Of a stretch of 64,000 bases of DNA, positions 34,100-45,546 are shown piece by piece. A program made the position numbers and the translations under genes. How positions within the stretch are numbered: position 1 is the first letter of the stretch; every line of letters starts with the position of its first letter. Source of the stretch: Dryocosmus kuriphilus (taxonomy: Eukaryota; Arthropoda; Insecta; Hymenoptera; Cynipidae); NCBI GenBank assembly GCA_038277395.1, contig CM076194.1:133767230-133831229 (forward strand), read 5' to 3'. The notes beneath the pieces were generated by a model. The model did no database searches. It was not told the origin of the DNA and saw only the letters and a program-made list of their open reading frames with translations.

Positions 34100-34215
34100 T
34101 GTAGATTAGCAGTGGGGTTTAGTTGATAGGAATAACGATGCGTTAGACGTAGGTAAGGTTAGGTTTATAGGTGGTTCGAAACCCGCCACAGCGATTCCGA
34201 TTTTTTCACAGCGTT
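34100..34215 (+). repeat. tRNA-like SINE fragment (left arm)
   Basis: GGTTCGAAACC (34173-34183) is a good pol III B box, and GGTTTAGTTGATAGG (34116-34130) is a plausible A box about 42 bp upstream, the spacing of a tRNA. The sequence ends CGATTCCGATTTTTT. The anticodon and acceptor stems do not fold cleanly. A mirror copy lies at about 54082-54197. Confidence 0.45.
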
Positions 34216-36510
34216 AACAGCGTGCGATTAATATGCATATACTGAGCTGTAATTTAATATAATTGTTTAAGTTGAAATTTGTATATATTATATACCAATG
34301 ATATAATTATAAATTGTATGATATGTGTGATAGTAACTATGTGATGACCTTCCGCAGAATGTGGAAGTAAAAGATTTTTTTCTATTTATAAATAGTGCAC
34401 GAAATTTTACATGACTTTCATGTAGAGCTCACATGTTTATAGAGGTAGACTTTGTTTTCATTTTCTGGAATCTGTATTTAATAGTTCGTCTCATTTTACC
34501 TAACTGTCAGATAATGTTTACTTACAAGTATTATCATTTCTTACTGAATATCCAATTAAATTATAATGCACTTTCTTATACTAATTACTATTTTCACAAT
34601 CAAATATTACCTTATTTCATTTTACACAACTGAAAGTGAAATTTTAATAAAATGCAACTATGACCTCGGTTTACCTGACTAACAGGTTGTGTAAAAAGTA
34701 CTGCATAAATTTTCTCCGTGCATAAACCTTTTTTAAGTAACTCTTACTATATGAGCTTTTGAATATTTCTCTATAGTAAACATTTGAATGAAAAAAATTG
34801 TTGTGTGAATAAAATTTCAAGCTCAGATTCCAGTACTAATTTAAAACCTGAAAGTGTTAAAAATGAACATTCTCAAATAAAAAAGTCGGAGTTGCAAAAC
34901 TGCTGATTCCATTATAGAATAAGGAAGTTGCGTCTTTAGAAATATTTTTATCTTCGCGAAATTGAAAGAGCACTAAAACTTAAATATGATTATTAAACTA
35001 AAGGAAAGTTTTTTCAAGGTAGATTAAGTATTTATTTAAACTTTAAAAATTACAGTTCACCGTGTCGAAATGACAAAGTTCCATCTCGAAGAGACCAAAT
35101 CAAAAGGTGCTAACTCGTAGAGACATAATGAAAAGATGCTAATTCGTGTGGTGAACTCTCGAAGCTTCAAAATACCATGTACATTGTATTAGGAACATCA
35201 GCGCCCTCAAATATGTAGCACTTTTTCGTGCATTTAGTTTCCACGAGAAAAATGAAACCTTCAACATTTTTTTCAATCATGTACTACAATACTTTTATAA
35301 TCTCAAATTGAAGCATTAAAAAAGTAATATGTACTCTAAATTTGCACATACGATATATAAAAACAGAAAAAATATTTTAATTTTCACCTTATACCTTTTG
35401 AAATCTTACAATTCCAACTTGAAGTCTTTCTAAATTAAATTTAAACAAAGCAAAAATTATACCCATAAAATTATTACCGTAAATTGGAAAAAGTGTGGTA
35501 ATTTGAAGCCTGCCGTTTTTCATTCCGTTTGCCAACTCTTTAGCTCATCTGTTTTTTCGTTTTATTTTTTTCTCCTTTTTTTCTGGTAAACCCCACGGGT
35601 TGGGGGCGCGATATCGCAGATAAATCGCTGAGAAAGTGGCGGCGCAATAAATTCCAATTGGAAATAGAAAATCCGAAAGAATTCGGATTTTTCAAGATTT
35701 CGAGATTGGCCTTTAATTACTGCCAGGATAGTGAATTATTTCCAGCAGCGGAGTCTTCTTGAGACATTTTTTAAGTTTTATTTTCTGGGTAGTTATTTCC
35801 GCCGGAAATTCTCACTCTCATTCTTAAGAGCGGTGATCTGGTTTGATAACAGAAAAATTGTTTTAGAAACTTTACTGGGAAAGTTTAGTTTGTGAGTTTT
35901 GGGAGTACTTATGCAACCCCATTTATTTCATTCGATTAACCACCGGTTGATCCACGACTGTGTGTTTATTTGAAAGGTACAGAACTTCAGAATTGAGTGT
36001 TTTAATTAGATGTTGGTAATTATGTGCCTCTTGAGTTGATGGTTTTAGTAAATGGACGTTTGATTTATAGTTAACACTGAATTCATACTTTTAGTTGTGA
36101 ATTTGACATTTTTTATAACACATGTGACATGCATGATTTTAGCTGTTTCTCATGTCTGAAAGCAGGGCGAAATTAGTACTTTTCGACTATGATGACGTCA
36201 GAAGGAGCAACAGGGTGACACCAAAGGTGAATAATGAAAATTATACATCTGTGAGTTACTGAGTTTACCTTTTGGAGTTTGGTCAGTTGATCCCATTGAC
36301 AGATTGTTTGACAGATTGGACAACTCGAACTGTTAAGTTAACATAATTTAACGAAAATTTGGGAAATTTTTTTGATACTTTAAATTTCCGCAAACTTCCG
36401 TAAATTACTTTAATTGCCGTACAAAAATCCAAAAATATCCGAAAATTGTTTAAATTTGTTAAAATCTAAAAATTTGCAAAATTATTCTGTTGAAAATTTA
36501 ATATACCTAC
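34216..36510. other. No gene seen; AT-rich with a MITE end near 34700
   Basis: Bases of about 34640-34735 are an inverted copy of the element ending CACGGAGAAAATTTAT found at 27733. Bases 35045-35160 contain three variants of an A-rich unit with TCGAAAT/TCGAAGAGACCAA/TCGTAGAGACATAA. Around 35590-35760 the sequence is less AT-rich (GGGGGCGCGATATCGCAG), without an open frame. The mirror stretch is about 51800-54080. Confidence 0.45.
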
Positions 36511-37525
36511 ACGGAGAAAAATAATTCGATAGACTTTACCGAACTCAGTTTGGTAAACTTGAGACATGTGGACACTTCGATAAAGTTTAATTTTCAGTTC
36601 GGTAAAATGAAGTTCGATAATACTTCATTTATGGACATAAAATTGCGACAAACATTGGAGAAAAGTTACTGATCAGTTCGGTAAAACGGAACATTAGACA
36701 TAGTAATAAAGCTTACTGATCAGTTCGGTAAACCGCGGTCGAGGTCTGTGGACAAAAAAAAACTCTTAATATCCACTACTCGCAAACTCATTAGTCAGTG
36801 TGAGGCTGTCATTGGCTATGGACTCACAGTCAATCGTAGTACAATTTTGTCGTAAATACACTCGCAAACCTAGAATTACTATGCACATATAATATACACA
36901 TACATATATACAGATACTTAAGTCTAATAATAATACTATGTAACACTTTTTCAGCCATTACGCAGATGCACGCTACAATCTGAGAGATACAATTTGGAAC
37001 TCTCTTATATACTAACTAGATAAATTATTCATCGCTTGTTAGAAACAGCGGATGTATAAAAAAATGGCGCCAAATGCAACCAATGAAGATTCATTTTTGA
37101 ACTCGTAGGCTTTTCATTGGTCGCAGCCATGATGGATTAACATAGGTGCAACAGCTGTTAGTGACACAGTGAGTCAAGCTGCTCATCGAAAATATACAAC
37201 TCCGTATTTGAAATTCTTTATTGTTGACTGACAACTTTCATTGGTTGTATTTGGTGCTTCTTACGGTATAGGGTGGTAGGGTATGTAGGTGGTGGGCGTG
37301 GTAGGAGATGCCCTGCGACTCGGTTTACCGAACTAACATTAAATTTTATTCAATTTTCCGTCAATGCATAACGGCATAGTTTGTAACATTAAAGAATGCG
37401 CATTAATTTTTACTTTTAAAAATTTTTACTGTACATTTCGAAACTTTCATCTGCGTTATTAAAGTTTACCGAACTGCCATGTATTCTTTAACTTTTGGCA
37501 CGTCACAAATTATTAGAATAGTGTT
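36511..37525. mobile_element. MITE cluster with TTCGGTAAA motifs (left arm)
   Basis: It starts at ACACGGAGAAAAATAATTCG. GTTCGGTAAA or its complement TTTACCGAAC occurs at least six times, in direct orientation on the left (36598-36735) and inverted on the right (37320-37475). Inside, CAACCAATGAA (about 37079) and its inverse TTCATTGGTTG (about 37238) form a second inverted pair. It looks like a non-autonomous element, perhaps two nested, with no coding capacity. The family also has ends at 27733 and 34715. Confidence 0.55.
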
Positions 37526-38867
37526 AAAAATTGTCCAACTGGTCCACATGTCCCAATTATACTGAAAAGTTGGGTAAGGTTTCCCAACCAGATAATCTCC
37601 AGGGAGGCAAAGATCGTGCCTATCTTAAAATCGTGTTTGAATTTATATGCATTTGTTATAGACAGTGTCGTATGCACCACGGTGGAGGGGATTTTAACGA
37701 CATGTGTATTTTTTCAGTACTCATCTCCCACTTCTCCCTCTTAGTGCATAATATACTGTTACATATAATGATGGCACTTCAGACAAATATTTGTCTGAAG
37801 TATGTCATATTTTTACATCTGTCAAAGATATTTTATTACCTTATGTTACTCAGATGTTTAACGTCAATTTTTTTAATATGATGACATTATTATAATACCT
37901 TGAAAATTCACCAGACTCTCACCTTTAAGAATTGGTATTTTTAAGCAAAAATAAATAAATAAAAATATTTACCAGTGTCATTTTGAACCAATTGAGAAAC
38001 ATAAGCACTCTGTGTTTCAGAATGAACCAGTTTTGAAAAATTTTATAACATAAATTCAAATATAGGGTACCCTTAATTTTTATTGTGAACCTTATATATC
38101 TGTTACATAAATGCTATATACAACATGCTCACTTTTCTAATACTTTTCGTATTACAAAAATCTTCAAATCCCATCAATTCAAACCTCCATCATTGTACCT
38201 TCAATGCAAAATGTGCGACAAACATTTCTGCAAACTGCTACCTTTATTTGCACTATTGTCATCTCGATCATAGGATACAGGTAATGCTTTATGCACTTAA
38301 ACAGGAATGAACCACATCCATCCTATCAATGCTGGTCTCGATGTACACAGTTAGAAAATTCTTGAAAATTCAAGCACTTTTAAATTACAAATGCAACTTG
38401 AATTTCATTTACTGGTAACTGTAAGTGATTTTCATGCACTTGTAAACAAATTGTATGTTTTTTATCGCAGTATAGTCCACAGATATTTGAAACTATAAAT
38501 TCCACAGAATAATGCACATAGAATTCAGAAGCTCAACCTAACCTATAAGTTACTGCCCATGTATTTAATTTTAGGATAAATAATTCACCTAGAAAGTCAA
38601 AACCCTTGATCAAAGGGAATTCCCAGGTGAATTAGACCATTTTTTAAACTGAAATAATTTATTAAAGTGGAAACTAAAACGAGCATACTTCGAAATTATC
38701 ATGTTTGAATTTTAATGCTCACCGTGCGTGAAATTTAATGTAAATGAGTGGAAAAAACTTCCAGTACATGTGCATTAAGCTATTTCTAACAGTCTATATA
38801 GCTTCCAGACACTACTTACCTATACCAGTATACCGCTTTATAACCCTATATCGTTATGACCGGGGAA
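37526..38867. other. No gene seen; one perfect 26-bp palindrome
   Basis: Bases 37776-37801 are a perfect palindrome with half-site ACTTCAGACAAAT. The 116-codon frame at 37531-37881 runs through it and resembles nothing known. The rest is AT-rich. Confidence 0.5.
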
Positions 38868-38876
38868 GGGTGGAAG

Positions 38877-41800
38877 AGCTCCGATCCGCTAGCACCTCCA
38901 CAACGGAATTTCAAAAATTCTTTTATGCTAGAATTTCGGTCTATTTTCGGGCTAATTTTAGGTGGTAATGACGGTTTTTGGCTTTTTTGTTTTTCTCAAG
39001 AAACAAAAATTTGGGTGGAGGTGCTGACTGCCCGAGTAGCTAGCACCTCCAGTATATAAAACATTAAAATTTTAAAATCCAATCATACCTGAATTCCGGG
39101 CTATTTTCGGGCTCTTGAAATACCCAAAAACCAAATTCGAAAAGACAACCCCTATCCTTGATAACGTACCCTCAATTTTGAAAAATAAATTTTGGACAAG
39201 ACAAACTACTTCAGAATTTCATGATATTTTCAGGCTCTTGAAATACGCAAAAAATCAATTCCCAAAAATCAACCACTATCATTGACAACCTACCCTCAAT
39301 TTTGAAAATTAATTTTTGGGAAAAACAATCTACTTCAGAATTTCGGGCTACTTTCGGGCTCTTAAAATACTCAAAAATCAATTTCCAAAAATCAACCCTT
39401 ATCATTGACAACCTGCCCTCAATTTTGAAAAATAATTTTTGGGCAAAACAAACTACCTCAGAATTTCGGGCTATTTTCGGGCTCTTGAAATACCCAAAAA
39501 CCAAATTCGAAAAAACAACCTCTATCCTATTCTTGAAAACCTACCCTTAATTTTGAAAAATAATTTTTGGACAAAACAAACTACTTTTTGACGAAGTTTG
39601 TACACTTTTTTGTGTCTTGAGAATGTTGATGTCTCGAAACTTGTCAAAAAGCGAAATTTGAAAATGAGAAATTTTTTTTATGACTTGTGCTCAGCTAACA
39701 CAACAAGATTGTCTTACGACAAATTTTTCTATCGCTCATACTATATCCGAAAATATCCCACTGCTCCAATATTTTAGTTTTGATAAAAACAAAATGAAAT
39801 ATATGAAAACTCTTGTCCTATCCAAAAGTCGATGATAGTCAAGGAGATTTTCGGTAAATAATTTTTTCCGTGTAATTCTCAAAGCTAGAACCATAAGAAA
39901 CCCATTTTTGGAGCACATCTGTTTAGCATTAGGCTGGACAGTGGACACCCACAGCACGCTGAAGAATCGAGTTCTCCGGTACCTGCGTTTTTTTCTTATA
40001 GAGCTGTTTTGCGAATACGGCCTCTTGACATTTTTCAATGGGAACATGCAGTGGAAAAATATTGAAATTTACGATTTTGAGAAGAAAGGGTCTTTGGCAT
40101 GTCTTTGGAAAGTATTTTTCCATCGTCAGTTTGTTGAAAACCCTTGTGTAGTAAAGAGTAAGTGTCTTGGACCCTTTTACTCTGTATTCCATTTTTGCTG
40201 AACATTATAGAAGAAATTTCAGCAGTTAGATAGGTTTTAAGGTATGCATTATTAAACTTTCTACTAATAAAAATTACTTGTAATTGACTTTTAAAAAATG
40301 TAATGCACTGCTTGGCAATCATTCACAGTAAAAACTAGACATTCTTTTCAATCCGGTATCTTTTTTTGGACGCTCTAAAATAATTATCTACAAACTTCAT
40401 TCTTATCATAAAAAATATACGATCTCATATTCGGGTCAATCCTAATACTCAAATAACAATTCTTTTCTTATCAGAATCGCTGATCAAAGTGAAGTGTGGG
40501 GTTTTGTTGAGTGTACTGTTTTAATACCGAATTTAGTTCTAAAAGGATGTATATAGTTTTTACTGTGTTAATTTTGAACGATTTAGAGTAAAATTTATTT
40601 AATTTTAAAAACTACTGTTCTGAAATAATGCTATCTTAAATGTTTTATTTTGAAATAATGAGGGTGGCAACTTGACCGGGAAACCGAGAAATGACCAGGA
40701 ATCGTATTGACCACGAAAAATCCGGGAAAGGGCCAGGTATATAATTATGCAGTCATCACAGGTTGTGACCTATTCACCTTTAATTTTCTACCTACTTAAA
40801 TATGTAATAATGAAAGTGAATCTTTTCAAGCTGAAAATATTTTTATTTGATACTTGTAACTTTTTTAAATCTTTTGGATTTTTTAAAAATCCTTTCAAAT
40901 TTTTATAAATAATTTAAAATCTCTTTAAGTCCTTTGAAATATTTTCGAAATCTCTTAAAATTCTTTGAAATCCTCTAAAGTGCATTAAATCGCTTGAAAT
41001 TAATTAAAATCATTCAAATTGTGTTGAAACTTTGTGACATCCCTTGAAATCCCTTCAAACTCTTTAAAATCATATAAATTCTCTTGAAATCTCTTGAAAT
41101 CCTTTAAAAGGTGTCTTCGAAATCTCCTAAAATTCTTTCTATCTTCTTTAAAATCTTTAAACACGTAGTTTATCAATGATAGGGGTTATTTTTTCTAATT
41201 TAGTTTTTTGGTATTTCAAAAGCCTGAAAATAGCCCGAAATTCTGAAGTAATTTGTTTGGTCCAAAAATTATTTTTGAAAATTGAGGGTAAATTGCCAGT
41301 CATAGGGGTTGATTCTTGGAAATTGATTTTTGCGTATTTTAAGAGCCCAAAAATAGCCCGAAATTCTGAAGTAGTTTTTTTTGCCCAAAGATTATTTTTT
41401 TTAATTGAGGTTAGGTTGTCAATGATAGGGGTTGTTTTTTCGAATTTGGTTTTTGGGTATTTCAAGAGCCCGAAAATAGTCCGAAATTCAGGTATGATTG
41501 GATTTAAAAATTTTAATGTTTTTATATACTGGAGGTGCTAGCTACTCGGGCAGTCAGCACCTCCACCCCAAATATTTGTTTTTTTTTGAAAAAAATAAAA
41601 GAGCCCAAAAATCGGCATTACCGTCTAAAGTTAGCCCGAAAATAGCCCGAAATTCTGAAGTAGTTTTTTGTCCAAAAATGATTTTTCAAAATTGAGGGTA
41701 GGTTGTCCATGATAAGGGTTGATTTTTGAAAATCGATTTTTGCTTATTTCAAGAGCTCGAAAATATCCCAAAATTCTGAGGTAGTTTGTTTTGCCCAAAA

Positions 41801-42760
41801 ATTATTTTTCAAAATTGAGGGTAGGTTATCAGTGATAGGGGTTGATTTTTGGAAATTGAGTTTTGCGCATTTCAAGAGCCGAAAATAGCCCGAAATTCTG
41901 AAGTAGTTTGTTTTGCCCAAAAATTATTTTTTAAAATTGAGGTTAGGTTGTCAATGATAGGGGTTGTTTTTTTTTCTAATTTGATTTTTTGGTATTTCAA
42001 GAGCCCGAAAATACCCCGAAATTCTGAAGTAGTTTGTTTTCTCCAGAAATTATTTTTAGAAATTGAGGGTAGGTTTTAAGTGATAGGGGTTGTTTTTTCG
42101 AATTTCGTTTTCGGGTATTTCAAGAGCCCGAGAATAGCCCGAGATTCAGGTATGATTGAATTTTAAAATTTTAATGTTTTTATATACTGGAGGTGCTAGC
42201 TGCTCGGGCAGTCAGCACCTCCACCCAAATTTTTGTTTTTTGAGAAAAATAAAAGAGCCCAAAAATCGGCATTACCGCCTAAAATTAGCCCGAAATTCTG
42301 AAGTAGTTTTTTTTTTCCAAAAATTATTTTTCAAAATTGAGGATAGGTTGTCAATGATAGGGGTTGATTTTTGGAAATTGATTTTTGCGTATTTTAAGAG
42401 CCCGAAAATAGCCCGAAATTCTGAAGTAATTTATTTGGTCCAAAATGTATTTTTTTAAAATTGAGGGTAAGTTTCAAATGATAGGGGTTGTCTCTTCGAA
42501 TTTGGTTTTTGGGAATTTTAAGAGCCCGAAAATAGCCCCAAATTCAGGTATGATTGGATTTTAAAATTTTAATGTTTTTATATACTGGAGGTGCAGCTGC
42601 TAGGGCAGTCAGCACCTTCACCCAAATTTTTGTTTTTTGAGAAAAATAAAATAGCCCAAAAATCGGCATTACCGACTGAAATTAGCCCGAAAATAGCCCG
42701 AAATTCTGGCATAAAAGAAATTTTGAAATTCCGTTGTGGAGGTGCTAGCGGATCGGAGCT
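38877..42760. mobile_element. Foldback/MULE-like element with 9-bp target duplication (left arm)
   Basis: The 3884-bp element has ends AGCTCCGATCCGCTAGCACC in inverse orientation and is flanked by an exact 9-bp duplication GGGTGGAAG (38868-38876 and 42761-42769). The left inverted repeat is about 0.7 kb (38877-39592) and the right about 1.6 kb (41165-42760). Both are built from two modules: an A unit of about 123 bp with AGCCCGAAATTCTGAAGTAG and AATTGAGGGTAGG, and a B unit of about 165 bp with the hairpin GGAGGTGCT...AGCACCTCC. Nine-bp duplications and long, internally repetitive inverted repeats are hallmarks of Foldback elements and some Mutator relatives. The 1.6-kb core encodes no recognisable transposase. 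Confidence 0.88.
39593..41164. other. Core of the left-arm foldback element, no recognised gene
   Basis: Frames on the minus strand at 39736-40047 and 40035-40322 overlap and encode Lys/Phe-rich products (for example MFPLKNVKRPYSQNSSIRKK). I cannot assign them to a transposase or any domain. From about 40860 to 41155 the sequence is a low-complexity array of AAATC(T/C)TTTGAAAT-like words leading into the first A unit. The core may be a decayed coding region. Confidence 0.45.
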
Positions 42761-42769
42761 GGGTGGAAG

Positions 42770-43440
42770 GTGGAGAGTGAATATAGAAATTGGTAAGCTA
42801 TATAGGGTACGCAAATCGTCATACAATAAATGCGATATTTGCGCCCCTGACCCTACACAGTAGCGAACAATGAGGAGACGCGGGCGGTACAGTACATAGC
42901 TTTGGTTCAAGCATGTTTCGCGGGGGTAAATGGAGGGGGGCAGCAGGGCTCGTAGGAAGCGCCACGGATGGGGCTGAGCTCGGGGATGGTATAGATTTTT
43001 ATGTCTGCGAGAAATACAAAATGATGGATATAAACCTCCACCTCTCGCGCCTAGCTTCGGCACCCTTCGAACCTCCGCTCTTGCTACGAATCCCCCCCCC
43101 CCCCCCCCATAAAGCTTCCCACGAATTCCCCACTCCACAACCCGAGCTCTCCTTTCGCCTGGCGCTCACGTTTCCCACCCTCAAACACCCCAAACCCGCC
43201 GCCTCTTACGCAGCCCCCCCCCCCAGGCCGAAGCTCTGAGCGAATGTTTTGTCATCATACCAACCTACCGAGTCTCCCCCTCTCCATCCCCAACCCCTAA
43301 GCCTCCGCACCATCACCCAACACCCGTTAACCCCCGTCAACCCCCGTCCTCTTATTCCGCTGCATGCCTTCCCCAAGGCCCCGCCAGATACACTTACGAC
43401 CACGTATACACTTCGAATTTCCGCTTTAGATACCCCAAGA
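42770..43440. other. GC-rich stretch next to the foldback element (left arm)
   Basis: Markedly GC-rich compared with the rest, with C-runs near 43090-43110 and 43215-43225 whose lengths differ between arms. Open frames occur in most registers on both strands because stop codons are rare in GC-rich DNA. None shows a recognisable domain. It could hold a promoter or the LTR of an element; there is no firm evidence. The mirror stretch is about 44850-45537. Confidence 0.4.
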
Positions 43441-44019
43441 GCGCGTCACTTTGGAGCAATTTGTGCATTGAAAAAGAATGTTCTTTTATTACCAATTCTA
43501 AGGCCAGGTTTAAAATTAAAGAATTCATATATAATTTATACGGAAACATTAAACATTGTTTGGCTTGGAATTTTTGTAATCATTAAACGTTGTTTAAATT
43601 CAAAATTCAATTAGAAAATGATTATAAAAAGTTAAATCATGATAGAATCATTGAAAGTTGGAGAATTCCAATTTGGAAGCGTTTGAAAGTTCAAAAGGTT
43701 CAATAAAAAAAACGTTTAAATTTTAAAATGTAATAATTTTAGATTTCAACATTAAAATTCGTTTAGTTTCATTTAAATCGTGATAAGTTATTAATTTTCA
43801 GTTTCAAGCGTTCAAATTTGATTAATTTGAATTGAAAAATTTCATTTTAAATGTGTTTGGAAATAAAATTTTTAGAATGATTATAAATGAAAAAGTTTGT
43901 AATTTAATAGCAATTTTAAATTAAGCATTTAATATACGACAATTTAAATTTTATAGGATTTGAAATTAAATAATATCATAATAATTATGGTCCCTATGGG
44001 TTCTCCTATATCTGCAGTC
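43441..44019. other. AT-rich inner stretch; last 248 bp have no visible partner
   Basis: Up to 43771 it matches the right arm. Bases 43772-44019 have no counterpart, because the mirror sequence would fall in the gap or does not exist. It ends TCTGCAGTC at the gap. No gene is visible. Confidence 0.6.
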
Positions 44020-44519
44020 NNNNNNNNNNNNNNNNNNNNNNNNNNNNNNNNNNNNNNNNNNNNNNNNNNNNNNNNNNNNNNNNNNNNNNNNNNNNNNNNN
44101 NNNNNNNNNNNNNNNNNNNNNNNNNNNNNNNNNNNNNNNNNNNNNNNNNNNNNNNNNNNNNNNNNNNNNNNNNNNNNNNNNNNNNNNNNNNNNNNNNNNN
44201 NNNNNNNNNNNNNNNNNNNNNNNNNNNNNNNNNNNNNNNNNNNNNNNNNNNNNNNNNNNNNNNNNNNNNNNNNNNNNNNNNNNNNNNNNNNNNNNNNNNN
44301 NNNNNNNNNNNNNNNNNNNNNNNNNNNNNNNNNNNNNNNNNNNNNNNNNNNNNNNNNNNNNNNNNNNNNNNNNNNNNNNNNNNNNNNNNNNNNNNNNNNN
44401 NNNNNNNNNNNNNNNNNNNNNNNNNNNNNNNNNNNNNNNNNNNNNNNNNNNNNNNNNNNNNNNNNNNNNNNNNNNNNNNNNNNNNNNNNNNNNNNNNNNN
44501 NNNNNNNNNNNNNNNNNNN
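44020..44519. other. Assembly gap of exactly 500 N between the two palindrome arms
   Basis: The same round size as the first gap, so the real distance is unknown. The two inverted arms are linked only by scaffolding across this gap, not by continuous sequence. Confidence 0.98.
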
Positions 44520-44849
44520 AAATGAAACTAAACGAATTTTAATGTTGAAATCTAAAATTATTACATTTTAAAATTTAAACGTTTTTTTTATTGAACCTTT
44601 TGAACTTTCAAACGCTTCCAAATTGGAATTCTCCAACTTTCAATGATTCTATCATGATTTAACTTTTATAATCATTTTCTAATTGAATTTTGAATTTAAA
44701 CAACGTTTAATGATTACAAAAATTCCAAGCCAAACAATGTTTAATGTTTCCGTATAAATTATATATGAATTCTTTAATTTTAAACCTGGCCTTAGAATTG
44801 GTAATAAAAGAACATTCTTTTTCAATGCACAAATTGCTCCAAAGTGACG

Positions 44850-45537
44850 CGCTCTTGGGGTATCTAAAGCGGAAATTCGAAGTGTATACGTGGTCGTAAG
44901 TGTATCTGGCGGGGCCTTGGGGAAGGCATGCAGCGGAATAAGAGGACGGGGGTTGACGGGGGTTAACGGGTGTTGGGTGATGGTGCGGAGGCTTAGGGGT
45001 TGGGGATGGAGAGGGGGAGACTCGGTGTAGGTTGGTATGATGACAAAACATTCGCTCAGAGCTTCGGCCTGGGGGGGGCGGGGGGCTGCGTAAGAGGCGG
45101 CGGGTTTGGGGTGTTTTTTGAGGGTGGGAAACGTGAGCGCCAGGCGAAAGGAGAGCTCGGGTTGTGGAGTGGGGAATTCGTGGGAAGCTTTATGATGGGG
45201 GGGGGGGGGGGGGGGATTCGTAGCAAGAGCGGAGGTTCGAAGGGTGCCGAAGCTAGGCGCGAGAGGTGGAGGTTTATATCCATCATTTTGTATTTCTCGC
45301 AGACATAAAAATCTATACCATCCCCGAGCTCAGCCCCATCCGTGGCGCTTCCTACGAGCCCTGCTGCCCCCCTCCATTTACCCCCGCGAAACATGCTTGA
45401 ACCAAAGCTATGTACTGTACCGCCCGCGTCTCCTCATTGTTCGCTACTGTGTAGGGTCAGGGGCGCAAACATCGCATTTATTGTATGACGATTTGCGTAC
45501 CCTATATAGCTTACCAATTTCTATATTCACTCTCCAC
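44850..45537. other. GC-rich stretch (right arm)
   Basis: Mirror of 42770-43440. The G-run near 45196-45214 and the one at about 45071 have different lengths from their partners, as expected for homopolymers. The frames are mirror images of those in the other arm and are not called as genes. Confidence 0.4.
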
Positions 45538-45546
45538 CTTCCACCC

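Larger units (their letters stand above)
24090..43771 (+). repeat. Left arm of a very large inverted duplication
   Basis: Read backwards and complemented, this stretch reproduces 44520-64000 from end to end: the base at 24090 pairs with the last base of the window, and 43771 pairs with 44520. The pairing coordinates sum to 88090 at the outer end and 88291 at the inner end. The shift is accounted for by the two large insertions (1622 bp here only, 1417 bp in the other arm only) plus a few small indels. Outside these the arms differ by scattered single bases, homopolymer lengths and small indels. The true outer boundary is unknown, because the partner continues beyond the window. Confidence 0.95.

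Noticed and set aside
39736..40322. Transposase in the core of the foldback element
   Set aside because: The frames overlap, are short and show no catalytic motif I can recognise, so no function is assigned.
42578..43614. Overlapping long frames on both strands in the GC-rich stretch (also in the mirror copy)
   Set aside because: Stops are rare in GC-rich DNA, frames on both strands are equally open, and their lengths depend on C/G homopolymers that differ between arms.
43960..44571. Open frame of 203 codons across the arm junction
   Set aside because: It spans the second 500-N gap, so it has no meaning.
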